Source of the DNA: Korobacter sp963703075
GTDB lineage: Bacteria; Acidobacteriota; Terriglobia; Terriglobales; Acidobacteriaceae
Direction of reading: 5' to 3'
Assembly (NCBI GenBank): GCA_963703075.1
Contig: OY969786.1
Coordinates: 1,116,001 to 1,180,000 of the forward strand
Length of the DNA: 64,000 nt
Made by a program: the position numbers and the translations under genes. Below are positions 51,863-60,958 of this stretch, piece after piece. Numbering within the stretch: position 1 is the first letter of the stretch; every line of letters starts with the position of its first letter. The notes under the pieces were generated by a model, which saw only the letters and a list, made by a program, of their open reading frames with translations, was not told the origin of the DNA and made no database searches.

Positions 51863-52731
51863 GCGACCCACTCCTGGGGGTCCTGGATGCCCTCGGCAGT
51901 GCGATTCCCGCCTTCAAGACCGATCTTCGCAAACGTGCTGTTCAACAAGGTGACGGCCGCGCCGCGAGCCAGTAGTTCGGTGAGGCGAGTCAGGGTAGCG
52001 ACGTCATCGGCGTCGACCCCGATCTCCAGCAAGCGCGAATATTCCATGTCGACTTCGATGGGGATTTCCCGAGCACAATTCCATGCGCTCTCGCGCAGGC
52101 GGAAGATCGCCTGATCGTGAAAGATCGACTGCGCGGCGGGCTTCATCGCCTGCCAGAAGGAAAACAGAAGGTCGGGCCATTGCGCGAGGGCACGCTGGTC
52201 ATCTCCCGAAAACGGCAACTCCAGGGCGTGACGCATTTCGTCACAAACCCTGCGGACGGGCATCGCGGCCGCCTCCGCGTCGACGAACTCCGGCGAACCC
52301 ACGGTCGCCAACCGGTCGGCAGGGTGAGGTGCGCCGTCCTTTCCCACCGGCCCCTCGAACGCTTGTAGCTGCACCGACAGAAGCAGGAGGGCGACGGAGT
52401 CTACATAGCAGAGGAGATCAACCACCGGGGCCGCCTGCGAAGCAGTCAACCCCTGGCCAAGCGAAGGCACTTTGAAATAATTATGAACGTAGGTGTATAC
52501 CTCGGCACGCAAACGTGCCGCTAACTCAAAAAATTCGCGTGTAGCCAGTAACGGCTTCATTACCTGCCACTGGGCTTCCAAAAACTTGGGATAACAGGCA
52601 AAAGACCGAAAGCAGAGTGGAACGTACCCCACGCCCAGCGCGGCCTTTAGCTCGTCGAAGATGTTGACGACTTGGGCGGATGCTTCACTTTCCCGAACGA
52701 ATGGGAGCCGATTTCCTTTTCTCCAGGGCAT
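51859..52731 (-). CDS. DehI-like protein (group I 2-haloacid dehalogenase family)
   Basis: 290 residues, all-helical, with the two-fold DehI-like pattern: VVNIFDELKAALGVGYVPLCFRSFACYPKFLEAQWQVMKPLL and, in the second half, LELPFSGDDQRALAQWPDLLFSFWQAMKP. DehI enzymes remove halogen from 2-haloacids; many homologues have no proven activity. ATG 52731 starts at the family's usual place; the open frame continues upstream antisense to the RibD-like gene and is not believed. Its 3' end overlaps the P-loop gene by 4 bp. Confidence 0.82.
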   Translation of the reverse strand: MPWRKGNRLPFVRESEASAQVVNIFDELKAALGVGYVPLCFRSFACYPKFLEAQWQVMKPLLATREFFELAARLRAEVYTYVHNYFKVPSLGQGLTASQAAPVVDLLCYVDSVALLLLSVQLQAFEGPVGKDGAPHPADRLATVGSPEFVDAEAAAMPVRRVCDEMRHALELPFSGDDQRALAQWPDLLFSFWQAMKPAAQSIFHDQAIFRLRESAWNCAREIPIEVDMEYSRLLEIGVDADDVATLTRLTELLARGAAVTLLNSTFAKIGLEGGNRTAEGIQDPQEWVA

Positions 52732-52815
52732 AGTGATATGGATGTAAACAGCTGGGGAAACGTCGTAAGGTTTAGTTCTTAGATCGCCTTTAGTATTGTG
52801 GTTCGAGGAGAGTTG

Positions 52816-53694
52816 ATGCTCAACGCGGGCCGATCTTTCGAAATCCTTTTCGACCGCGCCGAGCCTTCCGCGCTCGATCACCCGGCGTTTGCGCGGTACG
52901 GGAACTTGGGATTTCCGTCGGCGCCCTCGGATCGCCCGTGGATCTACTCCAATTTTGTGCAATCGCTGGATGGCATCACGTCCCTGCTGGGACGCCATTT
53001 CGCCGGCGGCGATCTTTCGCAGTCGGCCGACGATCGCTGGCTGATGGACCTGTTGCGCGCCCACGCCGACGCGGTGCTGACTGGCGCGACCACGTTGCTC
53101 GACGAACGGAATGCCCGCGGCGCCGACAGCCGCGGCATCGTCTTCCGGGTTGTCGACCCAGAGATACAGAACTTGCGCAAACGACTCGGCCTCGCCCAGG
53201 AAAGGAATCTGATCGTCTCCGGCCACGGCACTCTGCCCTGGCGCGACCTCAAACTCTTCGACAGTGGACAGGTTGAGCCAGGCATCGTTACGACCGAGGT
53301 GGGAGCGAAGAATCTTGGCGCTGTTCCTTCGCACGTGTTGTTGGTCATTGCTGGTCAAGGGCCGCAGATCGACTTGCCACTCGCCATGCGGACCCTGCGC
53401 GAGAAGTTCAATATTCAACGCTTGCTCTGCGAAGGTGGACCCACTCTCTACGGATCTTTGGCGCGCGCCGATCTCATCGATGAAAAATTCGTCACCGTAT
53501 CGCCGATTGAAACGGGACAACTGGTGCCGGCAGAGCAAGAGCGCACGCCAGCGGAGACGCATTCGGTTTTGCTTCGCCCCACAACGTTCAGTGGTCCCGG
53601 ATTCACCAAGTCGAACGCCACCTGGTGGCGCTGGATGAGCAGCCGGCGCATCGATGACCACGAGTTCAACCGCTATCGCCGCCGGCGCTCCTGA
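52816..53694 (+). CDS. RibD C-terminal-domain (dihydrofolate-reductase-like) protein
   Basis: 292 residues, DHFR-like reductase fold: PWIYSNFVQSLDGITSL, DRWLMDLLRAHADAVLTGATTLL and LLCEGGPTLYGSLARADLIDE, as in the pyrimidine reductase half of RibD. Substrate may be a riboflavin precursor or another pteridine-like compound. The N-terminal deaminase of RibD is absent. GAGGAGA lies 4 nt before ATG 52816. Divergent from the DehI-like gene. Confidence 0.87.
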   Translation: MLNAGRSFEILFDRAEPSALDHPAFARYGNLGFPSAPSDRPWIYSNFVQSLDGITSLLGRHFAGGDLSQSADDRWLMDLLRAHADAVLTGATTLLDERNARGADSRGIVFRVVDPEIQNLRKRLGLAQERNLIVSGHGTLPWRDLKLFDSGQVEPGIVTTEVGAKNLGAVPSHVLLVIAGQGPQIDLPLAMRTLREKFNIQRLLCEGGPTLYGSLARADLIDEKFVTVSPIETGQLVPAEQERTPAETHSVLLRPTTFSGPGFTKSNATWWRWMSSRRIDDHEFNRYRRRRS

Positions 53695-53708
53695 TACGCC
53701 CTGTTTGT

Positions 53709-53714
53709 TACACT
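53709..53714 (+). promoter_or_regulatory. -10-like hexamer 6 nt before lnt
   Basis: TACACT followed by CGAACG and the GTG start; no SD is visible, suggesting a leaderless lnt transcript. Confidence 0.4.
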
Positions 53715-53720
53715 CGAACG

Positions 53721-55331
53721 GTGAAGCGAATCCACAAGCAAGCATGGGGGATGGCCATCCTTTCCGGCATTCTCCAAGTCCTTATTTTTCCCCGGCCTTC
53801 GCTTTACTTCCTCTGTTGGATCGCCCTGGCTCCGCTGATCATCGCCATCCTGCGCGCACGTGACCAGGATGCGGTACAACTTCTCGCCGAAGGGGGCTCC
53901 AGCTATCTGGCTCCGGCCAGCCTGCGCCAGGGATTTCTTCTGGGGTACGTCAGCGGGATCGTGTGGTATCTCGGCAGTTGTTACTGGGTGTATCACGTGA
54001 TGCATCTCTACGGCGGGCTGAATGCCGCCGTGTCGGTCATTCTTCTCATCCTGTTTGCGCTTTACCTCGCGCTGTATCACGGGCTGTTCGGCATTTTGCT
54101 CGCGCTGAGTGCGCGTAAGCGCCAGGGATACAGCCTACGGGCGCTGGTGCTTGCGCCATTTCTGTGGGTGTCCATCGAACTGGCGCGCACCTACATCACC
54201 GGCTTCCCTTGGAACCTGCTGGGTACCACGCAAGTCGACAACGTGCCTCTGGCGCGCATCGCAACCTTTACCGGCGTTTACGGACTCTCCTTCGAGATTG
54301 CCCTCGTCAACGCCGCATTTGCCGCCGCAGCACTGGTTGCGCGACGACGGCGCATGACAATGTTTGTGGCCGCCGTACTCGCCACCATTACCTTGCAGGT
54401 GTGGCGGCTTGTGCCGATGCAAGCACCCCCACCCGACCATTTCGCCGTCCTCGTCCAGCAAAACATTCCCGTGAAGGATGTTGACTGGACCGAACCGATG
54501 CTCAAGAGCACCCTGGCCGATCTTGCAAAGTTTAGCGTTCCGCCCAAGAACGCCACGCCAGAAGATCCCGGGCTCATCGTCTGGCCTGAATCACCCGCGC
54601 CGTTCTTCATTACGGATTATCACTTTCGCGGAACGATGATGCAGATCGCTCACGATACCAATTCCTACGTGATCGCCGGAAGCCTTGGCATTGAAAACAC
54701 CGGCAGGGAAGACGTCGAACCTGATCTCTACAATTCTGCGGTGCTCATTACTCCGGACGAGAAATGGGCTGCGCGCTACGACAAGAACCATCTCGTTCCT
54801 TTTGGTGAGTACGTTCCTTTCGCGAGCCTGCTGCGCTTCGCGAAATCGCTGACCCATGAGGTAGGTGCGTTCAAGGCGGGTCGCGACCGGAAGTTGCTGC
54901 CAATCGGCAAATACCAGGTGGGCGTGTTCATCTGCTACGAGAGCATCTTCCCGAACGAAGTTCGCCAATTTGCCGACAATGGGGCCGACCTCTTTATCAA
55001 CATTTCGAACGATGGTTGGTTTGGCGACACCGGCGCTCCCGGACAACATCTGAACATGGCCCGCATGCGCGCCATCGAAAACGAGCGCTGGGTGCTGCGT
55101 TCCACCAACACCGGCATCACGGCTTCGATCGATCCATATGGACGCGTTGCCGCCCGCGCCCCTCGCAATGTACGGGCGTTCATGCAGGCGCCGTACGCCT
55201 ATATCAGTGGAAAGACCTTTTACTCCGAACATGGCGACTGGTTTCCGATGGGCTGTGTCATAATTTCTTTAATGGCATTCATTGTTCGCCAACGTCCGGC
55301 TGCACAGGTAACCGAACCGCAGCCGGTGTAG
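53721..55331 (+). CDS. lnt: Apolipoprotein N-acyltransferase
   Basis: 536 residues. Six to seven N-terminal membrane segments, then a periplasmic nitrilase domain with the Glu-Lys-Cys triad: Glu in VWPESPAPF, Lys in RYDKNHLVPFGEY and Cys in VFICYESIFPNE; NISNDGWFGDTGAPGQH follows. It adds the third acyl chain to outer-membrane lipoproteins, such as the LptE encoded in this window. Starts with GTG 53721; prfB begins 24 nt after its stop. Confidence 0.95.
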   Translation: MKRIHKQAWGMAILSGILQVLIFPRPSLYFLCWIALAPLIIAILRARDQDAVQLLAEGGSSYLAPASLRQGFLLGYVSGIVWYLGSCYWVYHVMHLYGGLNAAVSVILLILFALYLALYHGLFGILLALSARKRQGYSLRALVLAPFLWVSIELARTYITGFPWNLLGTTQVDNVPLARIATFTGVYGLSFEIALVNAAFAAAALVARRRRMTMFVAAVLATITLQVWRLVPMQAPPPDHFAVLVQQNIPVKDVDWTEPMLKSTLADLAKFSVPPKNATPEDPGLIVWPESPAPFFITDYHFRGTMMQIAHDTNSYVIAGSLGIENTGREDVEPDLYNSAVLITPDEKWAARYDKNHLVPFGEYVPFASLLRFAKSLTHEVGAFKAGRDRKLLPIGKYQVGVFICYESIFPNEVRQFADNGADLFINISNDGWFGDTGAPGQHLNMARMRAIENERWVLRSTNTGITASIDPYGRVAARAPRNVRAFMQAPYAYISGKTFYSEHGDWFPMGCVIISLMAFIVRQRPAAQVTEPQPV

Positions 55332-55355
55332 TCGACGCAACGAAGAAAGGGCCAC

Positions 55356-56484
55356 ATGGTCGAAGAACTCGAACAGGAATACGTTGAATTGAGCAAGAAG
55401 GTCCGCGAGCTGAAGGAGTATCTTTGACGCTCCCCGCGTCCGTATCCAGCTGTCCGAAATAGAAAAAGAAGCGGCAGATCCCAACCTCTGGGCAAATCCG
55501 GAAAACTCTCAGCGCGTCATGCGCGAACGCAAGCGCCTTGAAGACGCCTTAGCCACCGACAAGGAACTCGGTCGCCGCAGCGAGGATATCTCAGCCTATT
55601 TCGATCTCGCGCGTGAGGGCGAAGACATTGCCGCCGATCTGCGTCGCGAGATGGATCAATTGCGCGACCTGGTCGACAGGCTCGAGACCGAGACATTGCT
55701 ATCGGGCGAAAGTGATCGCCTCAGCGCCATCGTCACGATCCATCCTGGGGCCGGGGGGACTGAGTCGCAGGACTGGGCGGAGATGCTGCTGCGCATGTAT
55801 CTGCGCTGGGCGGAGCGCCAGGGCTACGAGACCGTCGTCAACGATTATCAGCCGGGCGAAGAGGCGGGCCTCAAGTCCGTGACCTTCACCGTCTCAGGGC
55901 AGGATGCCTATGGGCTCCTCACTAGCGAAATCGGGGTGCATCGACTCGTCAGGATCTCGCCGTTCGACCAGGCGAAACGCCGGCACACCTCCTTCGCCAG
56001 CGTGTATGTTTCCCCTGAAATCGATGAGAGCATCGAGGTGGTGGTGAAGCCGGATGACATTCGTATCGACACTTATCGATCTGGCGGCAAGGGCGGACAG
56101 CATGTGAACACCACCGATTCGGCGGTGCGCATTACACATTTCCCTACTGGCATCGTCGTGAGTTGCCAGAACGAGCGCTCCCAGCACAAGAACCGCGAAC
56201 GCGCGATGAAGATCCTGCGTTCCAAGCTCTACGAGTATGAGCTGGAAAAGAAGCGCGCGGCCAGCCAGAAGGTAGAGGACTCAAAGCTCGACATCGATTT
56301 CGGTTCGCAGATTCGTTCCTACGTGCTGCACCCGTATCGCATGGTCAAGGACCACCGAACCCGTTTCGAAGTCGGCGATCCCGACCGGGTCCTGGATGGC
56401 GATCTCAAGGGCTTTATCCGCGCCTATCTGCTCATGCGGCGTACGGAATCCAAAGGCGGAGACGCCAGTCCTCAGCAGGCATAA
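55356..56484 (+). CDS. prfB: Peptide chain release factor 2 (programmed +1 frameshift)
   Basis: The gene starts at ATG 55356, reads 23 codons to CTT-TGA-C at 55422-55428 and shifts +1 to GAC at 55426, then continues for 352 residues to 56484 (375 in all). The shift site has the SD-like AAGGAG 3 nt upstream of CTT, as in E. coli prfB. RF2 marks: the SPF-type codon-recognition motif (RISPFDQAKRRHTS) and GGQ as RSGGKGGQHVNTTDSAVR. It reads UGA and UAA. Reinitiation at ATG 55519 would give a shortened form and is not the expected product. Confidence 0.95.
55413..55428 (+). promoter_or_regulatory. Programmed +1 frameshift site of prfB
   Basis: AAGGAG TAT CTT TGA C: internal SD-like sequence, slippery CTT and weak UGA-C stop. 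Low RF2 slows termination and promotes the shift, giving autoregulation. Confidence 0.93.
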
Positions 56485-56511
56485 ACTGCTGGCGTTCCAT
56501 CGAAAAAACGC

Positions 56512-56517
56512 TATCCT
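56512..56517 (+). promoter_or_regulatory. -10-like hexamer 5 nt before the HD-domain gene
   Basis: TATCCT followed by TGCGC and ATG 56523; there is no SD sequence. Confidence 0.35.
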
Positions 56518-56522
56518 TGCGC

Positions 56523-57167
56523 ATGGCCACTCGCCTCTCGGACGGCGCATTCGGCGCGAAGTTCGACGAAGCTCTTCTGCTCGCGCATTCATTGCATCGC
56601 CACGACATCCGCAAGGGAACCGGTAAACCCTACATTTCGCACCTGCTCGGGGTTTGCTCCCTGGTGGTGGACTATGGCGGCGACGAAGAGATGGCGATCG
56701 CAGCGCTGCTGCACGATGCGGTCGAAGACCATGGCGGCCGGCCGATGCTCGAAGAGATTCGGCGGCGCTTCGGCGCGCGCGTTGCCCATATCGTCGATGG
56801 CTGCACCGACAGCTATGTCCTCGATGCTACGCAGAAAGAACCCTGGCGGCAGCGCAAGGAGATGTACTTGGCGCGGCTGCCGCATGAAGACGCGGATGTG
56901 CGCATGGTCTCCGCCGCCGACAAGCTTTACAACTGCCGTACCATCCTGCGCGACCTGCGCCGCGAGGGGATCACGGCGATGGACCGTTTCAACGGAGGCC
57001 GTAAGGATACCGTCTGGTACTACGACGAACTGGTGCGCGCCTTTCGTGCGGCGGGTACCAATGACCTGGTGGAGGCCCTCGCACTTTCGGTAGATGAGAT
57101 GAAGCAGGTTACAGGCTACAATCGTCCCGCGGAGAAGCCGCACATCCCACCCCAGGAGCCTTCTTAG
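56523..57167 (+). CDS. HD-domain protein (SpoT/guanosine polyphosphate-hydrolase-like)
   Basis: 214 residues. An HD phosphohydrolase domain of the RelA/SpoT type: ALLLAHSLHRHDIRKGTGKPYISHLLGV, the metal motif ALLHDAVEDHGG and VRMVSAADKLYNCRTILRDL. There is no synthetase domain, so it could hydrolyse (p)ppGpp or another nucleotide as a small alarmone hydrolase. ATG 56523 is preferred to TTG 56517. The next gene begins 3 nt after its stop. Confidence 0.88.
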   Translation: MATRLSDGAFGAKFDEALLLAHSLHRHDIRKGTGKPYISHLLGVCSLVVDYGGDEEMAIAALLHDAVEDHGGRPMLEEIRRRFGARVAHIVDGCTDSYVLDATQKEPWRQRKEMYLARLPHEDADVRMVSAADKLYNCRTILRDLRREGITAMDRFNGGRKDTVWYYDELVRAFRAAGTNDLVEALALSVDEMKQVTGYNRPAEKPHIPPQEPS

Positions 57168-57170
57168 CCG

Positions 57171-58373
57171 ATGCGTCGCATGATCGACCTGATCAAGCAA
57201 TCGGCGATTCCAGCCAACATGATGCGCAGCGCCGCCAAGGGCGCGCTTTCGGTGGCTCCGGCAGAGATGGTTGAAATCCTGGTCTATCTCGCCGGCCATC
57301 CCTTGTTCGGGAACGAGGCGCGGATGACCCTCGCCGGTTGGGACGAGAAGACCGCCAAACAAATCGTCTCCGATCCGAAAGCCTCTTCGGAGGTGCTGGC
57401 CTACTTCATCGCGCCGGAGAATCTGCGCCTGCCGCTGCTGAACACGCTGCTGGACAATCCGGCAGTCGGGGAAGACATGATCGTGCGGCTCGCGATGCAG
57501 GCTTCAACCCGGGTGCTGGCGAACATGCTCTGGCATCCACGTGTTCTCGCCAGCAAGTCTGCGTTGCATGCTATCTCCATGAACATCCACCTCCCAGAGG
57601 AAGATGCGATGGTGGTGCGCTCCGCCCTCGCCAACCTTGGGGAGAACACCGACTACCTGGTGGAGCAGGCACAACTCGACGCGGAGGCAAACGAATCAAG
57701 TGTTCCGGATGAGATCCTCGATGCGGAACTGGCGCGCTTTACCCGTGAACACGCCGATGAGATTGCAGCGGAGGAAGGAACCGCCTTCGAACTCTACACG
57801 CATTCTCCCGGTGAGGCGGAACAAACCCAGGCAATCGCCGCGGGGACAGTCATCAGCGGCGCAGGTGCTGTGCCCTCGCTGATCACCAAAGCGGTGACCG
57901 CGCCGGAGGCAGCAACGCCGGGTGCGGCCCCGGATCCGTCGATTCGAAAAAAGGTCTCTGCTTTCCAGAAAATCTCGCGCATGGCCGTGGGTGAGCGCGT
58001 GCAACTTGCGATGAAAGGCAGTAAGGACGAACGTTTCATCCTGGTGCGAGACGGCTCAAAGGTCGTTTCGGCTGCGGTGCTGGAAAGCCCGAAGGTCTCC
58101 GAACAGGAAGTCGAAATGTTTGCCAGCATGAAGAACGTCCAGGAATCCGTGCTGCGCGGCATCGCCACGAAACGTAAATTCATGCGCAACTATGTCGTGC
58201 AAAAAAATCTGGCGAACAACCCACGTACTCCGCTGGATGTTACTCTGCCGCTAGTCAAGGGCCTGCTGATCAACGATCTTCGGTCTATGGCAGGCAACAA
58301 GAACATCGGCGACACGCTGCGTAAAATGGCTCTAAAGCTGTATAAACAGCGCTCACAAAAGAAACCTGAATAG
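57171..58373 (+). CDS. Helical-repeat protein, 400 residues, paralogue of the gene at 45507
   Basis: All-helical with HEAT/leucine-rich-variant-like units (LPLLNTLLDNPAVGEDMIVRL, LANMLWHPRVLASKSALHAI), a linker rich in Ala/Pro/Gly (about 220-255), and a C-terminal 125-residue block that aligns with the protein at 45507 (NNPRTPLDVTLPLVKGLL versus SHPRAPRHVSLPLIRHL). No catalytic motif or signal peptide. It may share a transcript with the HD protein. Probably a protein-interaction scaffold. Confidence 0.83.
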   Translation: MRRMIDLIKQSAIPANMMRSAAKGALSVAPAEMVEILVYLAGHPLFGNEARMTLAGWDEKTAKQIVSDPKASSEVLAYFIAPENLRLPLLNTLLDNPAVGEDMIVRLAMQASTRVLANMLWHPRVLASKSALHAISMNIHLPEEDAMVVRSALANLGENTDYLVEQAQLDAEANESSVPDEILDAELARFTREHADEIAAEEGTAFELYTHSPGEAEQTQAIAAGTVISGAGAVPSLITKAVTAPEAATPGAAPDPSIRKKVSAFQKISRMAVGERVQLAMKGSKDERFILVRDGSKVVSAAVLESPKVSEQEVEMFASMKNVQESVLRGIATKRKFMRNYVVQKNLANNPRTPLDVTLPLVKGLLINDLRSMAGNKNIGDTLRKMALKLYKQRSQKKPE

Positions 58374-58394
58374 ATCGAGTCCCATCCAACCCCT

Positions 58395-58793
58395 ATGAAC
58401 GATCCCGTTGCTGAACTCCTGAAGAGCGCCAAGACCATCGCGGTTGTGGGACTTTCGGACAATCCCATGAAGCCGAGCTACGGCGTCTCGCAATACATGC
58501 AATCCCACGGATACAAAATCATCCCAGTCAATCCAAGTTGCGCCGAAGTGCTGGGCGAAAAGTCATATGCCTCGTTGCTTGATGTTCCGGAGAAGATCGA
58601 CATCGTCAACGTGTTTCGTCGTCCCGAAGGCGTACCGGAAATTGTCGATCAGGCAATCCAGTTGAAGGTTCCAGCGATCTGGTTGCAGGAAACGGTCGTG
58701 CATGAAGAAGCCGCTGAGAAAGCGCGCAAAGCGGGGATCTTCGTTGTAATGGATAAATGCATCCTGAAAGAGCATCGGAGCAAGATGCGATAG
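58395..58793 (+). CDS. CoA-binding-domain protein (YccU-like)
   Basis: 132 residues, Rossmann-like CoA_binding domain: AKTIAVVGLSDNPMKPSYGV, GYKIIPVNPSC, IDIVNVFRRPEGVPEIVDQAI and AIWLQETVVHEEAAEKARKAGI. Similar to YccU and to the CoA-binding half of acyl-CoA synthetases. Role unknown. Convergent with the glycine-zipper protein gene, 2 bp between their stops. Confidence 0.9.
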   Translation: MNDPVAELLKSAKTIAVVGLSDNPMKPSYGVSQYMQSHGYKIIPVNPSCAEVLGEKSYASLLDVPEKIDIVNVFRRPEGVPEIVDQAIQLKVPAIWLQETVVHEEAAEKARKAGIFVVMDKCILKEHRSKMR

Positions 58794-58795
58794 GG

Positions 58796-59518
58796 CTACT
58801 GCTTGAGTTTTGCGCGTGCCATGTCGACGGTGAGAGGACGTTCGAGCACAGTTTCCATGGTCGATCCCGCTTCCAGGCGCAGGTCGGGTCCGCGTGAGAG
58901 CAGCACCGCTGCCAGGCCGATAATGCCACCACCAGCGCCACCCGCCGCCGCTCCTTTGCCCCCATCCGCTGCCGCACCAATCAGGCCGCCGGTGGCCGCG
59001 CCTTCCGCAATCTTGGCGGCATCTTTCGCTTTGCTACCGTCGCCCTGTACGGTTCCTTCTTTGTCTTTCATGTGGCCGTTGTCCATGCCGGGTACGTTGT
59101 CCACCGCTCCGGGCAGCAGCAACGTGTAGCCATTCGGCAGGATCAGCGTGTTGAAATGCACCAACACCTCTGCGCGTCCTTTCACCCGGCCCGGACGTTT
59201 TACATTGCTGATGGCTCCCTGCACGTAACTTCCGGCAGGAATAATGATCCGGTCATTCACTACGATGGGAAACGTGGTCTCAGCATAGACTGCATCCCCA
59301 TCCCGTGCGCTCTTCGTGGTGATGGCGTGTTTCAGGGCCAAGGGAATCTTCGTTCCCGGCGGGAGAGTGATTTCTTGGGTGGGATCGACCGACGAAGGTC
59401 GCATCTCCTTCAGCTTTGGGGCGCTCGGTTGTTGCGCGGCGTTGAGATCGACCGAGCCCGACTGCGCGATTCCCGCCGCCGCTGCAATCAGGATGGAGCC
59501 CAGAACGACCAATTTCAT
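58796..59518 (-). CDS. Exported beta-module plus glycine-zipper protein, copy 1
   Basis: 240 residues: signal peptide (LVVLGSILIAAAAGIAQS), a beta module (LPPGTKIPLALKHAITTKSARDGD, VVNDRIIIPAGSYVQGAI), then a Gly/Ala zipper (GGLIGAAADGGKGAAAGGAGG) and a closing strand (LEAGSTMETVLERPL). The order resembles the next gene upstream and the VirB10/TrbI-like beta layout. ATG 59518 has GGGAGA upstream. Likely membrane-associated in the periplasm. Confidence 0.82.
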   Translation of the reverse strand: MKLVVLGSILIAAAAGIAQSGSVDLNAAQQPSAPKLKEMRPSSVDPTQEITLPPGTKIPLALKHAITTKSARDGDAVYAETTFPIVVNDRIIIPAGSYVQGAISNVKRPGRVKGRAEVLVHFNTLILPNGYTLLLPGAVDNVPGMDNGHMKDKEGTVQGDGSKAKDAAKIAEGAATGGLIGAAADGGKGAAAGGAGGGIIGLAAVLLSRGPDLRLEAGSTMETVLERPLTVDMARAKLKQ

Positions 59519-59611
59519 GAAAATCTCCCGACAGCTACAAAGTACAGCGACGCAGCTCATCCGTACAGAGACTTGGACTGCATGCTGCAAACTTTGTAAG
59601 CATGGGTAAGA

Positions 59612-60310
59612 TCAAGGTACGAGCATGCTGCGATCCAGGCGCAGAACAAGCTGCGAGCCACGATCGAGCACGATATTTCGGTCGGTCAGGGTCGCCACGC
59701 TCGCTCCAGTCGCCGCGCCGCTAGCTGCTCCCACGGCTGCGCCTTTACTTCCGCCTGTTGCCGAACCCGTGCTGGCTCCCACCACCGCGCCGACACCCGC
59801 CCCTTCCAGCGCTCGGCGCATGTCGATTGGCTGCCGTTCGATCTGGCCTTCAGGACCGGGCGGCTTCAAACCGTGTTCGCTGGGTATCTCAACCACGGTT
59901 GCGGAGAGCGGAATCCAGCCTCGGGCGGTCTGGATCTCGTCGAAGCTTAACAGCAGACGTGCGTTGAACCCGCGCTGGACTTCGCTAACGTGGCCGGTGA
60001 CCCAGTGTCCGCCGGTAATAGTTTGGCCGTTCGGTGCGACGATGGATTCGCGAAGAAGCGCCTTGAAATGCTTGCCGCGCGTTGCGGTCGCCGTGTCCAG
60101 CGGCTGATCGAGAGTCACCAGGAAGCGGTAGCCGTCGGGCACTTCGTTAGGATAGGTGACGTTGCCATAACTCCGCGCCACCGTCTGGGGCTGCGCATCG
60201 CTCACCGGCGGCTGATCTTGTGCGGGCCGGGTGTGAAGTTCCTGCGCCGAGACCATCGTGCCTGCCAAAATGAGCGACGAAAAGAGGATGATTGGAGTTC
60301 GAAGCAGCAT
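59612..60310 (-). CDS. Exported beta-module plus glycine-zipper protein, copy 2
   Basis: 232 residues: signal peptide (PIILFSSLILAGTMVSAQ), beta module (VPDGYRFLVTLDQPLDTATATRGK ... IVAPNGQTITGGHWVTGHV), glycine zipper (GVGAVVGASTGSATGGSKG) and closing strand (LDRGSQLVLRLDRSM). Paralogue of its downstream neighbour, 93 bp away. GAGG lies 5 nt before ATG 60310; the longer open frame upstream is not believed. Confidence 0.82.
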   Translation of the reverse strand: MLLRTPIILFSSLILAGTMVSAQELHTRPAQDQPPVSDAQPQTVARSYGNVTYPNEVPDGYRFLVTLDQPLDTATATRGKHFKALLRESIVAPNGQTITGGHWVTGHVSEVQRGFNARLLLSFDEIQTARGWIPLSATVVEIPSEHGLKPPGPEGQIERQPIDMRRALEGAGVGAVVGASTGSATGGSKGAAVGAASGAATGASVATLTDRNIVLDRGSQLVLRLDRSMLVP

Positions 60311-60530
60311 TGGCACCTCTTGCAGCGAGGATTGGGATGAAGGCCGGGAGGCACAATTCACCCTCATGGTCTTGAAAACCCACTCATTGGACCGGAGTTT
60401 CGTGGAAAAGTTACGAAAGTGTGTGGAAATTGAGAGACTCTGAAACCTTCTGCTTTGGAATTGCGTCAAAGTGAGGTATGGTGCAGTGAATCCAGAGTTG
60501 CTGGATGGGAGCAGTCGGGGAGGCGGTTCC

Positions 60531-60761
60531 ATGCGCAAATGGTATCTACCACTTACAGTTTTGGGCCTCGGGGGTATTGGGGCGGCGCTGCTGAGCCAGC
60601 GCGGAAGGAAGCTGGTAGGGTCGGTGTTCGACCGCACACCGCAAGCGCCTTCTAAGTTCATTGAATGGAACGACACAGCGCAGTCGGAGTTAACGCGCAT
60701 TCAAGAAGCGCTGGACCGCATCGCGGAGCACCTGGATCCGGGTCACGAACGCCTCGCATAA
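60531..60761 (+). CDS. Small membrane-anchored protein
   Basis: 76 residues: one N-terminal hydrophobic segment (YLPLTVLGLGGIGAALLSQ), then a basic stretch and a C-terminal amphipathic helix (AQSELTRIQEALDRIAEHL). GGGAGG precedes ATG 60531. A terminator follows 30 nt after the stop, supporting a real single-gene unit. Unknown function. Confidence 0.75.
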   Translation: MRKWYLPLTVLGLGGIGAALLSQRGRKLVGSVFDRTPQAPSKFIEWNDTAQSELTRIQEALDRIAEHLDPGHERLA

Positions 60762-60790
60762 AGTTCTAACGTGTCTCGCTCGAAGGAGAT

Positions 60791-60814
60791 AGGCCGGCCA
60801 TGTGCCGGCCTTTT
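60791..60814 (+). terminator. Rho-independent terminator
   Basis: GGCCGGC and GCCGGCC form a perfect 7-bp stem around a 5-nt loop, followed by TTTT. Confidence 0.75.
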
Positions 60815-60958
60815 CCATGTGCATCGAGGGCGTCGCAGATCAGCGAAAACAAACCAAAATTGAGCAAAATCGATCGAAAAAACGACTTTTGAGAACTTTG
60901 CAATTTTGGCGCGCGGCGTTGCACGCGAAGCTACATGCGCTCAATAATTTCGCGCAAT

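Noticed and set aside
51859..53745. 628-codon minus-strand open frame
   Set aside because: Only the part after ATG 52731 looks like a protein family (DehI-like). The first 338 codons are antisense to the RibD-C gene and have no recognisable pattern.
58820..60310. Glycine-zipper genes as phage or conjugation (VirB10/TrbI) components
   Set aside because: Both are short, chromosomal and flanked by housekeeping genes; no other conjugation gene is present.
60815..60958. AT-rich A-tract stretch as origin or promoter island
   Set aside because: No DnaA-box cluster, no gene reading out of it on the plus strand, and no repeated motif strong enough to report.
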